In this document: positions 16,461 through 26,932 of the stretch, piece by piece
How positions within the stretch are numbered: position 1 is the stretch's first letter
How the letters are laid out: each line of letters starts with the position of its first letter
DNA from: Pelecanus crispus
Taxonomy: Eukaryota > Chordata > Aves > Pelecaniformes > Pelecanidae
Reading direction: 5' to 3'
NCBI RefSeq assembly: GCF_030463565.1
Contig: NC_134656.1
Span: 2,113,001-2,177,000 of the forward strand
Length of the DNA stretch: 64,000 nt
Notes under the pieces: model-generated
Databases searched by the model: none
What the model saw: only the letters and a program-made list of their open reading frames with translations
What the model was told of the DNA's origin: nothing
Position numbers and translations under genes: made by a program

Positions 16461-16899
16461 CATAGGTGCCGTGCAAGCCCGGGAAGGAGCGGGCAGCGGC
16501 AGCGGGCACCGTGGCATCCTCTCTCTGCGCGCCATGCCGGCGTCCCTGGCCCACGGGGCCCCATCCTGCACACTTACGCTGGTGCATGGGCGGCGGAGGA
16601 CGGGGCTCTGCTGCAGGAGCTGCTTTGCTGGGAGGCCATTCCCCGTCCCCGAGCCGCGGGCAGGGCTGGAGCAGCGGCCGGGGAGGGAGGGCTCGCCGTG
16701 CGCCCCTGCCTCAGTTTCCCCAGCCCCTCTGCACCCCAGAGGCCTCTGCCACGGCCGTGAGCGGGGCCAGGCCGGGCTGCGTGGCTGTGGGGAGGGCTGC
16801 GGAGGACACGAGATGGCAGCAGTGGGCTGTGCGCGCCGAGCGGAGCCGGACGGCTGCCCACGGCCGTGTGCCCCCACGGCCCGGGCCATGCGGCCGCCT

Positions 16900-17128
16900 G
16901 GACCACGGCCACGGATCCCACCTGGACCATGGCTCCCGCCTGGACCACGGCCACAGATCCCACCTGGACCACGGCTCCCACCTGGACCACGGCCACAGAT
17001 CCCACCTGGACCACGGCTCCCGCCTGGACCACGGCCACGGATCCCACCTGGACCACGGCTCCCGCCTGGACCACGGCCACGGATCCCACCTGGACCACGG
17101 CTCCCGCCTGGACCACGGCCACGCCAGC
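16900..17128. repeat. 42-bp higher-order minisatellite (24 + 18 bp)
   Basis: Alternating GGACCACGGCCACGGATCCC-ACCT and GGACCACGGCTCCCGCCT subunits, about five 42-bp copies, ending at a GGCCACGCCAGCAGCCCC junction. Confidence 0.9.
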
Positions 17129-17924
17129 AGCCCCTGGCCCCATCCCCACCAGGCTCAGGGGGAGGCAGTGGGTGCTGCCCACGAGTGGGACCCCCACCCC
17201 TGAGCCTCGGCGAGGATGGGGGGCACCTTTCCCCCGGGATTTCTGCAGGGGATCAAGCAGCCGGCTGGGGCGGGGTGCAGGGAGGGGAGGGCAGGGGATG
17301 CTCGGGGGTCCTCGCCCACCCCCCTGCCTCTGTGACCCCTTGGGGGGGGGGTGGGAGAGCCCCCCCCCGGGGGTTTAGCAGGGTGCAGGATGTGCCCCTC
17401 GGTTTGGCGGGGCAGGAAAGGGGCGCTGGTTTGGGGGTGGGAGCGGGGGGGACGCAGCCTGGGGATCGCTGCTCTTGTGGGGTCCCACCGGGGCCCAGGG
17501 GTGTTGAGCAGGATCAGGCCCGTGGGCCCCGGGAGACGCCGTCTGCGTGGCACGGGGCAGGCTGGCGCCGGCGGCGGGGCCCATCCGGGGAGCCGCGGTT
17601 CGGCACATCCCAATGCCGGATGCCTCCCGGAGCTGCACCGGGCTGCCGCTGATGCCACGCTCCTCCCCAGCCAGCCCCACCATGCCTGAAGCTCCTTCCT
17701 CCCAGCTCCATCCTCTTCCTCGGGGTGCCCAGGGAGGGGGAACCGGGCTTGAACTCTGCCGCCCTTTCTGCTGCCTCCGCGGGGGGTTTGCATTGGTTTG
17801 GATTCGAGTTTGCTTTCTTATTCTCCCCGTCAGCCCAACCACCACCCCCAAATATAACAACCCCATCCCACCAGCATCCCAAAATAGCCCTGTTGATGCT
17901 TGGCTTCCCTGTGGATCAGGCTGG

Positions 17925-17991
17925 GGGTCCCACCGGGGCGTTGTGGTCGTCCCGGCCGTGCCGGGACGACCACAACGCCCCGGTGGGACCC
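17925..17991. repeat. Perfect 31-bp inverted repeat with 5-nt loop
   Basis: The left arm 17925-17955 (begins GGGTCCCACCGGGGCG) and right arm 17961-17991 are exact reverse complements, separated by CCGTG. Pairing stops at 17924/17992. The first 16 bases of the arm context, GGGGTCCCACCGGGGC, also occur at 17,479-17,494. Confidence 0.97.
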
Positions 17992-19139
17992 GGTGGCTTG
18001 TGCACCGGTGCGAACGGGACGGTGGCTTGGGACCGGGTGACTCACTGCCTTTTTCTGCGTCAAGGCTGGAGCAAAGTCCCCCGCCTTCTCCACCGATCCG
18101 TCAGCACCTTCCCAGATAAAACAGAGCAATAACCGGCCCCGTTGCGTTACCCCTTCCCTCACAGGCAGCAGCTGCTGCTGCCGCCGAACCGGGAAATCAC
18201 CGCGTGCTGCCTGCGCAGCCTCCGGCATCTCGCCCCGGCTGCTTCGGCAAGGCAGGGATGAAGGGGGTTGTGCCCGGTGCTGCCGGTTCGGCATCTGAGT
18301 GGCGGTGGGAGGTGAGCACCGGCGTTCGCCGGGGCTTACAGGCGCTGGCACGCTCGCCGCGAGCTCGCCGCGGGCACCGGCTGCTGGGTGGGGGTAGAGG
18401 GATCCCGGTGCGGCGGCAGGAATGAGTGCATGGAAAGGAAGGAAAGAGTGAAGGAAGAGGCTAAAGGGAGGGAGGGGAAAAGCGAGGTCGAAGCGATGGT
18501 GGAATCACAGCAAAAACAGCCGGAAAAAGGAAACAGGCCCTGAAAAGTTAAATAAAAATAGCAGCGAGGCGAACCCAAGTGTGCAGCACATGGGAGTGAG
18601 CGCATTTCCTTCGAGGGCAGCACCGCATGCTCCCGGCTGCTCCGGGGGGGCCGCTCTGATGTGGCTCCAGCAGCCGCTGCCGCCGCCGCGATCCCCCCCG
18701 TGCCGTGCCAGCCTCTTGGCCGCCGGTCAGCGCCCGCGGTCCGGGCGGGCGAGGCGGGTGCGGGGGTGCCACGGGCACGCCACGGGGCAGGACGTGTTAG
18801 AGCACGAGGAGACGCGCGGGCTGGGGGACTCGCCGGCCATGCCCTCGCCCCCGCACCGTGCCATGTGCCGCCGGCTGATCGCCTCACCAGATGCATCCGA
18901 GCGCCGCGCAAACAGCGCAATCACAGCTTCCTCCCCTCGCTGCTTGTTTTGCAATCACGGCAGCGGCCTGCCGGGAGATGGGGTTCGGTGGCGAGTGCTG
19001 CTGGAGCTGCGGGATTGGGGATGGGGATGGGGATGAGGACAGGGATGGGGACCGGTACTCCTTGCCAGGACCAGTGTGCTGCATCCCAACCCCGCTGCAG
19101 GCTGAGCTCGGAGGCAGCAGCAGACCCCAGCGTGCCAGG

Positions 19140-19262
19140 GCACCGTGCAGGGGTACCGTGCCCGGGACCGTGCCCAGGGGCCATGGCCAAGGGACCGTGC
19201 CCGGGACCGTGCCCGGGGACCGTGGCAGGGGACCATGCCCAGGGACCATGCCCGGGGGACAG
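19140..19262. repeat. Short GGGACCGTGCCC tandem repeat
   Basis: About nine degenerate 12-14-bp units (GGGACCGTGCCC, GGGACCATGCCC, GGGGCCATGGCC). Many units are near-palindromic. Confidence 0.8.
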
Positions 19263-20149
19263 TGACTGCCGTATTTCCGCAGAGCCGATGCCGCAGGCAC
19301 GTTTCGCCCCTTTGCAGCATCGCCGTCGCACCGAAACACGGCTGCCCCTGGACTGGAGCGGAGCCGTCACCATCCTGGGGTGCCAGCAGCCCCCCTGGCT
19401 GGGGTCCAGGGGGGCCTCACCCCCTGCTTCGGTCCTCACCCCCCTCGCAAGCGGGGCTGGGGGCCCATCCCCTGGCAGCCCCAGCGCTGGGGGCACTGGC
19501 ACACGCGGGCGGTGTGTGACGAAGCAGAGCAGCGTTTTGTTCTCTCCCATCTCCCTGCAGCATCGTAAAGTTGTTGAAAGCCCAGATTTACGGTGTGATA
19601 AACGCTAGGGGCTCTGCTGAATATTTTACTGCTCCATCCTTTGGAGAGCGGCTGGTTTGGAGGAGCGGGGAGAGCCGGGCGCGGGGCGGCACGCCCAGCG
19701 GCATCGCTGCCCGGCTCCAGCTGGAGGACGGCGGGTCCTGGGGGATGGGGACGGCCGGGAGCGGGGCCGCACGGAGCCGTGCCACGGCCCAGGTGGGTCC
19801 TGGCACCCCCAGCTGCGGGATGCCGGGTGCCTGAGCCCCTGCGGGCAGCGGGAAAGTGCTGATCCCCACCCCTCCCCGCTGTTTTCCTGGGCCCGTTGCT
19901 GGTTTTGGAGGCATCTGCCGACCAGATTGTGCCACGGAATGCCGGGCTGCCTGTGCCAGGAGATGCCAGCCGAGAGGCGGGGTGCGCCCAGGCCCAGATC
20001 CGGGTGCTTTCCCTCCCGGCACCTCCATCGCCGCTGGGTGCCGTGGGCTGCTCGGCCGGAGGCTGCGTCCTCGCTGGGAATGGCCCGGTGACGCCGGAAA
20101 GCGGCTCTGCCCTGCTCCACCGCCAGCGAGAGGTTTGCAGCCTCGGGGC

Positions 20150-20305
20150 TGCACATGCGTGTGCGTGCACGAATGCTTGTATGCGTGTGTGCAGGCACGT
20201 CTACGTCCGTGCATGCATGTGCGTGCATGTACGTGGACGGGCGCACACGTCTGATTCTGCGCCCGTGCGTGCACGTGCCGGCGCCTGCATGGGCGTGTGC
20301 ACGTG
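20150..20305. repeat. Alternating purine-pyrimidine GTGC/GCAC tract
   Basis: Degenerate TGCGTGCA-like sequence (GTGTGCGTGCACGAATGC and similar), mostly alternating purine/pyrimidine, a potential Z-DNA former. It resembles the longer tract at 37,440-38,095 on the other strand. Confidence 0.75.
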
Positions 20306-22151
20306 ATTCCCTTCCGTGGCTGCTTCCCGACGGGGTGGCTGCAGCCCCCGGCGCCACCGGCTCCATGCACCCTCCTCCCCGCCGCCGGAGCTGGAGCCAG
20401 AGCCGGCCGTCGGAGCCGGCAGGCCTCAGCACGGCGGGGAAGCCAGCGGGAACGGGATGCCAGGCTCAGCGGGAGCGCCAGCTCGCGCTGAGGGTGGATG
20501 CTGCCAACATGGGCCCCGATGGTATCGCGGCTCCCCAGGTGGGCGCTGGCTCCAGCGGCTCTCGACGCCCAGCGGGAGCCAGGCAGCGGCCAGGGGCCTG
20601 GCCAGACCCCGCTCCCCATCCCTGCCAGCCGGCGGGCGCGCGACGGCTCCGACACCGGCACGGGGCACATCCACGCCAAGCCGCCGAGAAGCCGGGGGGC
20701 TGCCGGGGCTCGGCTGGGGGTCGGGGGGGGACCGGGTTGCCTCCTGCTGCCGTGGCCCCCGGCCCCGCTGCTCGGCCTGCGGCATCCTGCGCCGGGGCCC
20801 ATTGTTCGGCCGCGCCGGGCTGCGGGGCAGGATTCCTTTGTCAGAGCTTGGCAATATTTTATTCTAACAATTAACCAAACACGCCCGGGCTCCCTAGCCT
20901 GTTTGTGATTATTGGAGGGCAAATTCCCCAGCCTCGCTCCCTCTTGGTGTCGGCTCCGCCTGGGGCTGCGCCGGGCAGTGGGGATCCAACCCTGCTCCCA
21001 CCAGCTTGGGGCTGGGGACCCCCAACTGCGCCCAGAGCCCCCCGCTCCTGCGGCCGGCGCTGGGGGGGGGGGGGTTTGGTTGCCTCGACCCCCTCGGGAG
21101 CCCGCGAGCATTGCCGACATTGTCTCTGCAGCAGCAGGATCCGTGGCGGCGCAGGGGCAGCGGTGACTCATGGATTTGGGGGGGTGGGGGGATGTGAATC
21201 ACAGCCCTTGCTCGCCGGGCAGGATGCGGCCCCGCACTCGCAGCTTGCCGCATGCCAGCGATGGACCGCAGGCTTTGTCCTCTGCGGGGTGGAAGCGGCT
21301 CGCTGCCCGGGGCGGGATGAGATGGGGCCGCTGCTCTTCCTTGGGGGGCCCCCAGCATCCCGGGATGCTGGCGCAGCTTTCCCAGCCCCAGCTTCGGGGT
21401 GGGATGAGGGTGCTGTGGGTGCTGTGGGATGCGGCTGCCTCCTGCGTCCTGGCTCTCCCCGAGGCTCCTCGCCGTGCTCAGGCTGCGTCCTCGTCGCCGT
21501 TCGCTGCACGGGTGGTAAAAAGAGCTGGCACCTCCCTTTGCAAACTGTCCTGGAGAGTAGATTGCCCAGCGCAGGTTATCAAACCCCTGTAAAATCCCTC
21601 GCTTGCAGCCAGCTCAGCTCATCTCGCTCCACCCTCCAGGCAGTGGGTGCTGAGTCCCTGGCCCCGTGCCGTGGCTGGAGCCGGCAGCGAGCTGGCAGCC
21701 CCGGCCGGGTGCTGCCCATCGTGGGCAGGGGAGTCCTGAGTGGGCGCTGGAGCCGAGGGTCGGGGCAGGCACCGCGGGTGATGCTGCCCACTGAGAGCGA
21801 AGCAGCCGGCACCAGTGCCGGCGCCCTGCGGCGGGGCCGTGCGGGTGAGCCGGAGGTTATTGGCCATCCCGGGGGAGACACCCTGAGCAGGTTGTTTCTC
21901 CAGTTGCTGCTGGGGATGACGGGATCCTGGGAGCAGCCAGGGCAGACGAGGGGGTTCGCAGCCGCAGGATGGGAGGGCAGAGGAGGGACCGGCACCGCGG
22001 TGCTGCCCCGGCCCTGCCAGCATCCTCGGCGGCCAGAGCCGGGCGTGGGGCAGGGAGCGGGCGCAGGCAGTGTCTCCTGCCCGCTGCTCCCCGCAGGTGA
22101 TGGGGGCGGAAAGGTACGACCCCCGTGTCAGCGCCCTGTCCCTCGCCGTGC

Positions 22152-23546
22152 CTAAACCAACTCCTTCAGAGCCAGGGCTCCTTCCTCGTCGGTGCCGTGT
22201 GGCCCCGGGCTCTCGGCCTGATCCTGGATCTTAAAATACAGCGAGTCGTCGAAGCAGAGCCGCTCGGGTGGCCGGGCCAGGCAGGGCAGCCGGAGTATGG
22301 TGCCCGCGAGCAGCCCGGCAAGCAGCGAGCAGCTGATGGCCACCGCCAGCCCGGCCACCTGGCACAGCGCCTGCCCGCCCGCCCCGCGGTCCCCCCACTG
22401 TCCCCCCGCCACCTCGCTGGCGTTGCCCCCAACAGGGGACACCTGGGAGAAGCGGGACCCGGAGGTGTCCTTGGGTGCCACCAGGATGGCCACGGAGCTG
22501 GCCACAGCGCCGAGGATGCCAGGCAAGCCGTGGAGGTTGTGGATGCCGCACTGATCCTGGAGCTTGAGCTTCCTCGCCAGGAGCGGGGTGAGGAACGTGA
22601 AGCCAAGGACGCACGCCACGGCCGAGAGGCTGCCCAGGGCAAGAGCAGCCACCGGTGGCATGGCCATGTCAGCCACCGCGCCAATGGCCACCCCGCCGGC
22701 CAGGCTGCCGTTCTGCAGGTTGCCGGGGCTGAGCTTGCCGTCCCTGTCCAGCAGGCTGGACACTACCACGGTGGTCACGGCGCTGGCACTCATGGCCAGG
22801 AGGGTGTTCAGGATGGCACGATGCTGGGCATCTCCCGGTTGGCAGAGGACAGCCACAAAGCTGGGCCAGAAAACCCAGAGGATGAGCGTCCCCGTGAGCG
22901 ACAGGAGGTCGGAGCGGGGTGTTGGGGTCTCTTTGGGGTGCATCGGCTGCTGCGCCGCCCCAAACAGACCCTTGGACACGCCGAGGCCGAAATAGCAGGA
23001 GAAGACGTGGACCGTGATGGTCCCCCCCACATCCAGGACGCCCAGATGGGTGACGATGGCCAACTCACTGGCGAGGTAGACAGGGACTTCACAGGCGGCC
23101 ACGACGAGGAGCTGGCAGGGGCTGGTCCTCCCCAGGACGGCCCCCACGGAGATGAGCACCGTCACGGCGGCGAACTCGGCAGTGAGGACATTGTGGAGGT
23201 CCAGGTGAGCCTGGCCGTGGTGGAAGTGATAGAGCAAGCCCTGCAGTGCCAGCGCCCATTGCATGGAGAAGTTGAGCAGGAGGAAGTTGTGGGTGACGGC
23301 GCTGAGCCCGTAGCGGGGCAGGAACGTCAGCAGGAGCCCCAGCCCCACCACCAGCATCACCTGGATGTCCTGGAAGAGAGGGAAGATGCCGTAGAGCTGG
23401 TTGGCCACCCAGTTGGCATCCTCTGCCTGCACCGAGGGCTTGTCGTAGGTGACGAAGAGGGCGAAGAAGAGGAGCAGGGCGCCCTGGAAGACCCCCAGGG
23501 AGAGGGGCAGGAGGCGGCGGGGGCGGGTGGGGGGTGGCGTGGCCAT
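22152..23546 (-). CDS. Intronless Rh-family ammonium/ammonia transporter
   Basis: A single open frame of 464 codons with ATG at 23546-23544 (G at -3 and +4, a good initiation context) and stop at 22154-22152. It matches RhAG/RhBG/RhCG proteins (SLC42) along its whole length: a hydrophobic start, about twelve membrane segments, DVGGTITVH at 172-180, WPSF at 227-230, NLHGLPG at 337-343 and the cytoplasmic SPP/FDD-type tail from 426. Residues equivalent to RhCG F130, D177, H185, F235 and H344 are F125, D172, H180, F230 and H339, at a constant offset of five, so the twin-histidine pore and phenylalanine gates are intact. The usual extracellular N-glycosylation loop after the first helix is shortened and lacks a sequon. 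Vertebrate Rh genes normally have about 10-11 exons, so the intronless form suggests retroposition. Subfamily (RHBG, RHCG or Rhcg-like) cannot be decided here. Confidence 0.93.
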   Translation of the reverse strand: MATPPPTRPRRLLPLSLGVFQGALLLFFALFVTYDKPSVQAEDANWVANQLYGIFPLFQDIQVMLVVGLGLLLTFLPRYGLSAVTHNFLLLNFSMQWALALQGLLYHFHHGQAHLDLHNVLTAEFAAVTVLISVGAVLGRTSPCQLLVVAACEVPVYLASELAIVTHLGVLDVGGTITVHVFSCYFGLGVSKGLFGAAQQPMHPKETPTPRSDLLSLTGTLILWVFWPSFVAVLCQPGDAQHRAILNTLLAMSASAVTTVVVSSLLDRDGKLSPGNLQNGSLAGGVAIGAVADMAMPPVAALALGSLSAVACVLGFTFLTPLLARKLKLQDQCGIHNLHGLPGILGAVASSVAILVAPKDTSGSRFSQVSPVGGNASEVAGGQWGDRGAGGQALCQVAGLAVAISCSLLAGLLAGTILRLPCLARPPERLCFDDSLYFKIQDQAESPGPHGTDEEGALALKELV

Positions 23547-23661
23547 CCCGGGGTGGACAGGAGGGGACGGTGACTGGTGTCACCACTGGGCGTGGGGCGG
23601 CAGCCCGGCAGCTCTTGCGGGATGAGCTCCGCTCGCTCCTACATCAGGGTTTTACGTCCAT

Positions 23662-23676
23662 GGTTAATTTTTAACC
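23662..23676 (-). promoter_or_regulatory. Near-perfect HNF1 palindrome upstream of the Rh gene
   Basis: GGTTAATTTTTAACC contains GTTAATTTTTAAC, one mismatch from the HNF1 consensus GTTAATNATTAAC, and lies 116 bp upstream of the Rh start codon. HNF1 factors drive kidney, gut and liver genes, which suits an epithelial ammonium transporter. The surrounding AT-rich patch (23,640-23,800) stands out from its GC-rich neighbours. Confidence 0.5.
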
Positions 23677-26539
23677 GAAGATACAAGTTTATGTGCCAGA
23701 AGAGGAGGGTTTTTCCCCCTCCCTTCTTTAAACACAGCGCCCGTAAATTACCCACGTGCTCTTGTTTGGCCACCATAAAAAGTGGACATGGGGGGGGTTA
23801 TGATTTTGAAGGCAACCGAGAAAAAACTGCCGTGGGGCAGAGCAGGGAGGAGGACGACCTGCGAGGAGCTGGCCAGGGATGAGGGTACCACGGCACGCAC
23901 CCCCATTTAAACCATCCCCATCCCAGGAGCGGGGACCGCACCGTTGAAGTCCCTGGAGCGATGCTGGGAGCTCAGATTCCGCCAGCTCCCGGTCTGGCTC
24001 TGCCACATCCCACCCAGGGACGGCTCCGGCACTGCCAGCACCCCGCGCTGCGGGATGATGCACGTTTCGCTCCGCAACTGCCTGGATTTTGCGAAGCGCC
24101 ATAAAGCTCTGAAATCAGGGCCGAAAAGATCATTTTCTCACAGGTTTGCATTGGCTTGAATGGCTGGAAATTCATTAACAATTAGCGCGCGAGAAAAACA
24201 AAGCCCGGAGCAGCCAAGCAGCTACCCCGAAGTTTCTGGGTTGCTGCTTAGTGTGACATTTTGCCAGTGAATGTCTGGAAAAAAAAAAAAAAAAAAAAGA
24301 GAACCACAAGAACAAAAGGCAGAAGGGTTGGTAAATATTTGTTCCAGAGAGAAGATATTTTTGTGCTGTCCCTGATCTCAACACCCCTGCCGTGGGCGCT
24401 GGCTCCATGCCGCTCTTCGTCATTGTTACTGGAGGATGAGGCAGGCAAGGGCGCAAAATGGGAAACAATTGTTGAATAATCTGCGCGAGGCTGCTCTGCC
24501 AAACCCTCCCCGGCTATTTTTCAACCCAAAGATGCTGGAAATGGGGGCAATGTATAGGAGGAGGAGGAGGTGCTTTGAAGGCAGCGCCTTTGGGGGTTGA
24601 GGAGGGGTTGCGTTGCGCCCGAGCCATGGCCAGCGGCAGCGGAGGGGTGGTGAGAGCTGCAGGGGTTTGCGGGATGGGAACCGGGATGCTTTGTCCGCCT
24701 GTAACGTGGCCCTGCCACACGGCCAGTGCTGCTAACGGCAGCAGATGCTCCCACGGGGATCCCTCGCCCAAGGAAATGTGGGGCTGGGGTCCCTGCAGTG
24801 CCGGACGGCTCTCTCCGGTGTCCCCGGGGTGGCTGGGGACGGGGTGGGATGGGTGGCCAGGATGCTCCCGTCGCTCCTGGGGCACAGCCCAACCCACCGC
24901 CCGCGGCTGCTGCCGGCTCCCACCTCCACCCGCGGCAGGGACGAGGGCTGAGAGGACGCAGGCGAAGCCTCCCCCACCCCTTGCTGGTATAAAAAAGGCA
25001 AAGAAAAGCGATTTCAGCCCCCTGACCCCTCACCCGTAACCCTTCGCATGCCATGCCAGCCCTCCAAAGGCATTGCCAAGGGGACAGCCTGGTGCAGTAA
25101 AACCTCTTTGGTTGATGGCGGGTGAGGTAAGACCCCAGGGTGATGCTCGTAGTGGGCAGCACTCCTGAAATGGAGGAGCTGTGCTGCTCTTAAAGACCTG
25201 GGGGAAGCGTTTTGGCCCCGGCCGAGCAAAGGAGCCGCACGCGAGCAAGGGTAGGGCTCACCATGGCGTGCCGGCCACCGGCACGCTCGCTGCTGCACGC
25301 TCAGTGCTGCACGCTCGCTCCCCTCCTGCTGCCCCGCAGCGGCTCAGCCCTCCCCTTCTCCCCTTCCCGCTTCGCTTCAGGGCTTTTTTAAGGTGAGGCT
25401 AAGTAAAATGCTGAAAAAAAAAGCTTTTGAGCAGGTCTTTCAAAAAGCAGAGTGCTTTCAAGATTGCAAAGTTACGGCAAAGTGCCTCCTGTGAGGAGGA
25501 GGAGGGGGATGCTGGAGGAGATGTGTTCTCCTGGAGCATCCCAGATCTGCTGGAGAGGACAAGCATCGCGCCGGGAGGGTTTGGGGTGTAAATGCCCTCC
25601 TGGATCTGGCCGTCGCCTCTGGCAAGGGGCGGAGGCACGGGGACGCCGGGAGGTTGGGGTGCCCTCACCGGACTCAACTTGCCGGGTCAGCAGACGCTGT
25701 GCGGGGGCACGCGGGGAGGCGGCAGCGCAGCGCCGGGCTGCCAGGCTCCGTGCTCGGGGGCAGGGGTGTTTCGGGCGGTGACACTGCTGCTTATCTCCAT
25801 CGGCGCGAGATAAGGAGGGATGTCCTTGGACACGTGCTCTTCTTCCACCTGGAAATCTTGCTTTGGCAGCACTCAGGGATTTGGGATGCTTATCTGGCTC
25901 CCCCGCAGCCCCCCGCATCCCTCCCGCCAGCATCCCCGGATCTGCTGCATCCAACGTGGGCCTGAGCCGTGCCGGCACATGGGCGCACGCGGAAACCGGG
26001 GCCGACCCCCACCACGCTCCTTTGCCAAGCCGTTGGGTACCACCATTCCCTTGGGAAAAAGGCCATCCTGTTTAGCCTCCCTGCTTCCCAAACCAGACGA
26101 GGTGCAAAGAGCAGCGATGCCCAAACGCTCCCCCGGCCAAAGACCCCGCTGCAGAGAAGGGGGGAAACCCCGCCGGGGCGCAGATTAAAAAATAACCTTT
26201 ATGGCACCCATAAAAGAAGGTCGAAGTTTCAAGAGGTCGCTGGGAAGGTGAAAGTCCCCCCTGGCCCCGGAGCACCCCTGAGGGCAGTGAATGATTAACC
26301 CCGTGGTGCATGGTGCGCCGGCGGGATGCCACGGTGCTCGCCGGGAGGACCCGGCGCGGCGGGGAAGGTCCGGTCCCTCCAGTAACATTTTCCAGACACG
26401 GAGAGTTTTCTTTCGGCACCGAAGGAGCGGGGATGGAGGAAGCATCTGGCGAGGGCCGGGGCGGTAGGGAGGGGACCATTGAATTCCACCCCCCACGTCC
26501 CCCTTTCACTGTGTGGGCAGTTGTTTTATGGCAGGAGGA

Positions 26540-26880
26540 CTGGGGAACCATTTTAGCATGATCCACGCTGAGACTGCTCGAGGAGTTCCCCGCTGAGGGC
26601 TGGATACAAAGAAAAGCTGAATTAACCGAGGGTCATATAAGGCAACAGGATCTGACAGATCCGAGCCAATATATGCTGGCAACAGCCAGTCCATGGCACT
26701 GTGAGAAAACACTCCTGCAAATTTAACAAATCCCTATGGTCTAGAAAGTCATGTACAAGAAATTACTAATGAAGGGATCTAGTCATATCTGGATTTCCAG
26801 ACGTTGGTCATGCTCCCACCGCGTTTTGCAGGCCATATAAGTACATGGATCTGAATCCCGGGCGCTGGAGACCGGCAGGA
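26540..26880. promoter_or_regulatory. AT-rich island with two CArG-like motifs, candidate regulatory element
   Basis: This stands out from GC-rich flanks and holds TCATATAAGG (26,633-26,642) and CCATATAAGT (26,833-26,842), each one base from the SRF consensus CC(A/T)6GG. No coding content is evident. Whether it is conserved cannot be judged from one genome. Confidence 0.3.
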
Positions 26881-26932
26881 TTGTTCCGATCGTCTTGTCT
26901 GACCTCCTGCGTCAGACAAGGGCTCCCGGCGA
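26878..26932. mobile_element. Possible old CR1-like fragment
   Basis: GATCGTCTTGTCTGACCTCC-TGCGTCAGACAAGG resembles the reverse complement or internal 3' region of ancient amniote CR1 elements (GATCATCTAGTC-GACCTCCTG). The match is short and judged by eye only. Confidence 0.3.

Larger units (their letters stand above)
17129..22151. other. Gene-free GC-rich spacer between C20orf204 and the Rh gene
   Basis: Apart from the hairpin and the small repeats listed separately, no protein of a known family is visible in either direction. Open frames of 400-500 codons on both strands reflect the GC content. G-runs of 9-13 occur at about 17,341, 17,363 (C-run) and 21,061. An AT-rich island at about 20,825-20,935 with CCTTTGTC and ACAATTAACC motifs stands out as a possible regulatory element. 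Confidence 0.5.

Noticed and set aside
15298-17652. 784-codon open frame on plus, with long frames on minus
   Set aside because: Spans two unrelated minisatellites and GC-rich sequence; open on both strands. No start context, domain or splice support.
17925-17991. Hairpin as a microRNA precursor
   Set aside because: Perfect pairing, a 5-nt loop and extreme GC differ from normal pre-miRNAs, which are imperfect with larger loops. Kept as a structural finding only.
19588-21171. 527-codon open frame on minus in the spacer left of the Rh gene
   Set aside because: Low-complexity RGP-rich composition typical of chance frames at very high GC; competing frames on plus are equally open.
22125-23573. 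482-codon open frame on plus, antisense to the Rh gene
   Set aside because: A shadow of the Rh coding strand; the protein has no membrane segments or known similarity, while the minus frame matches the Rh family end to end.
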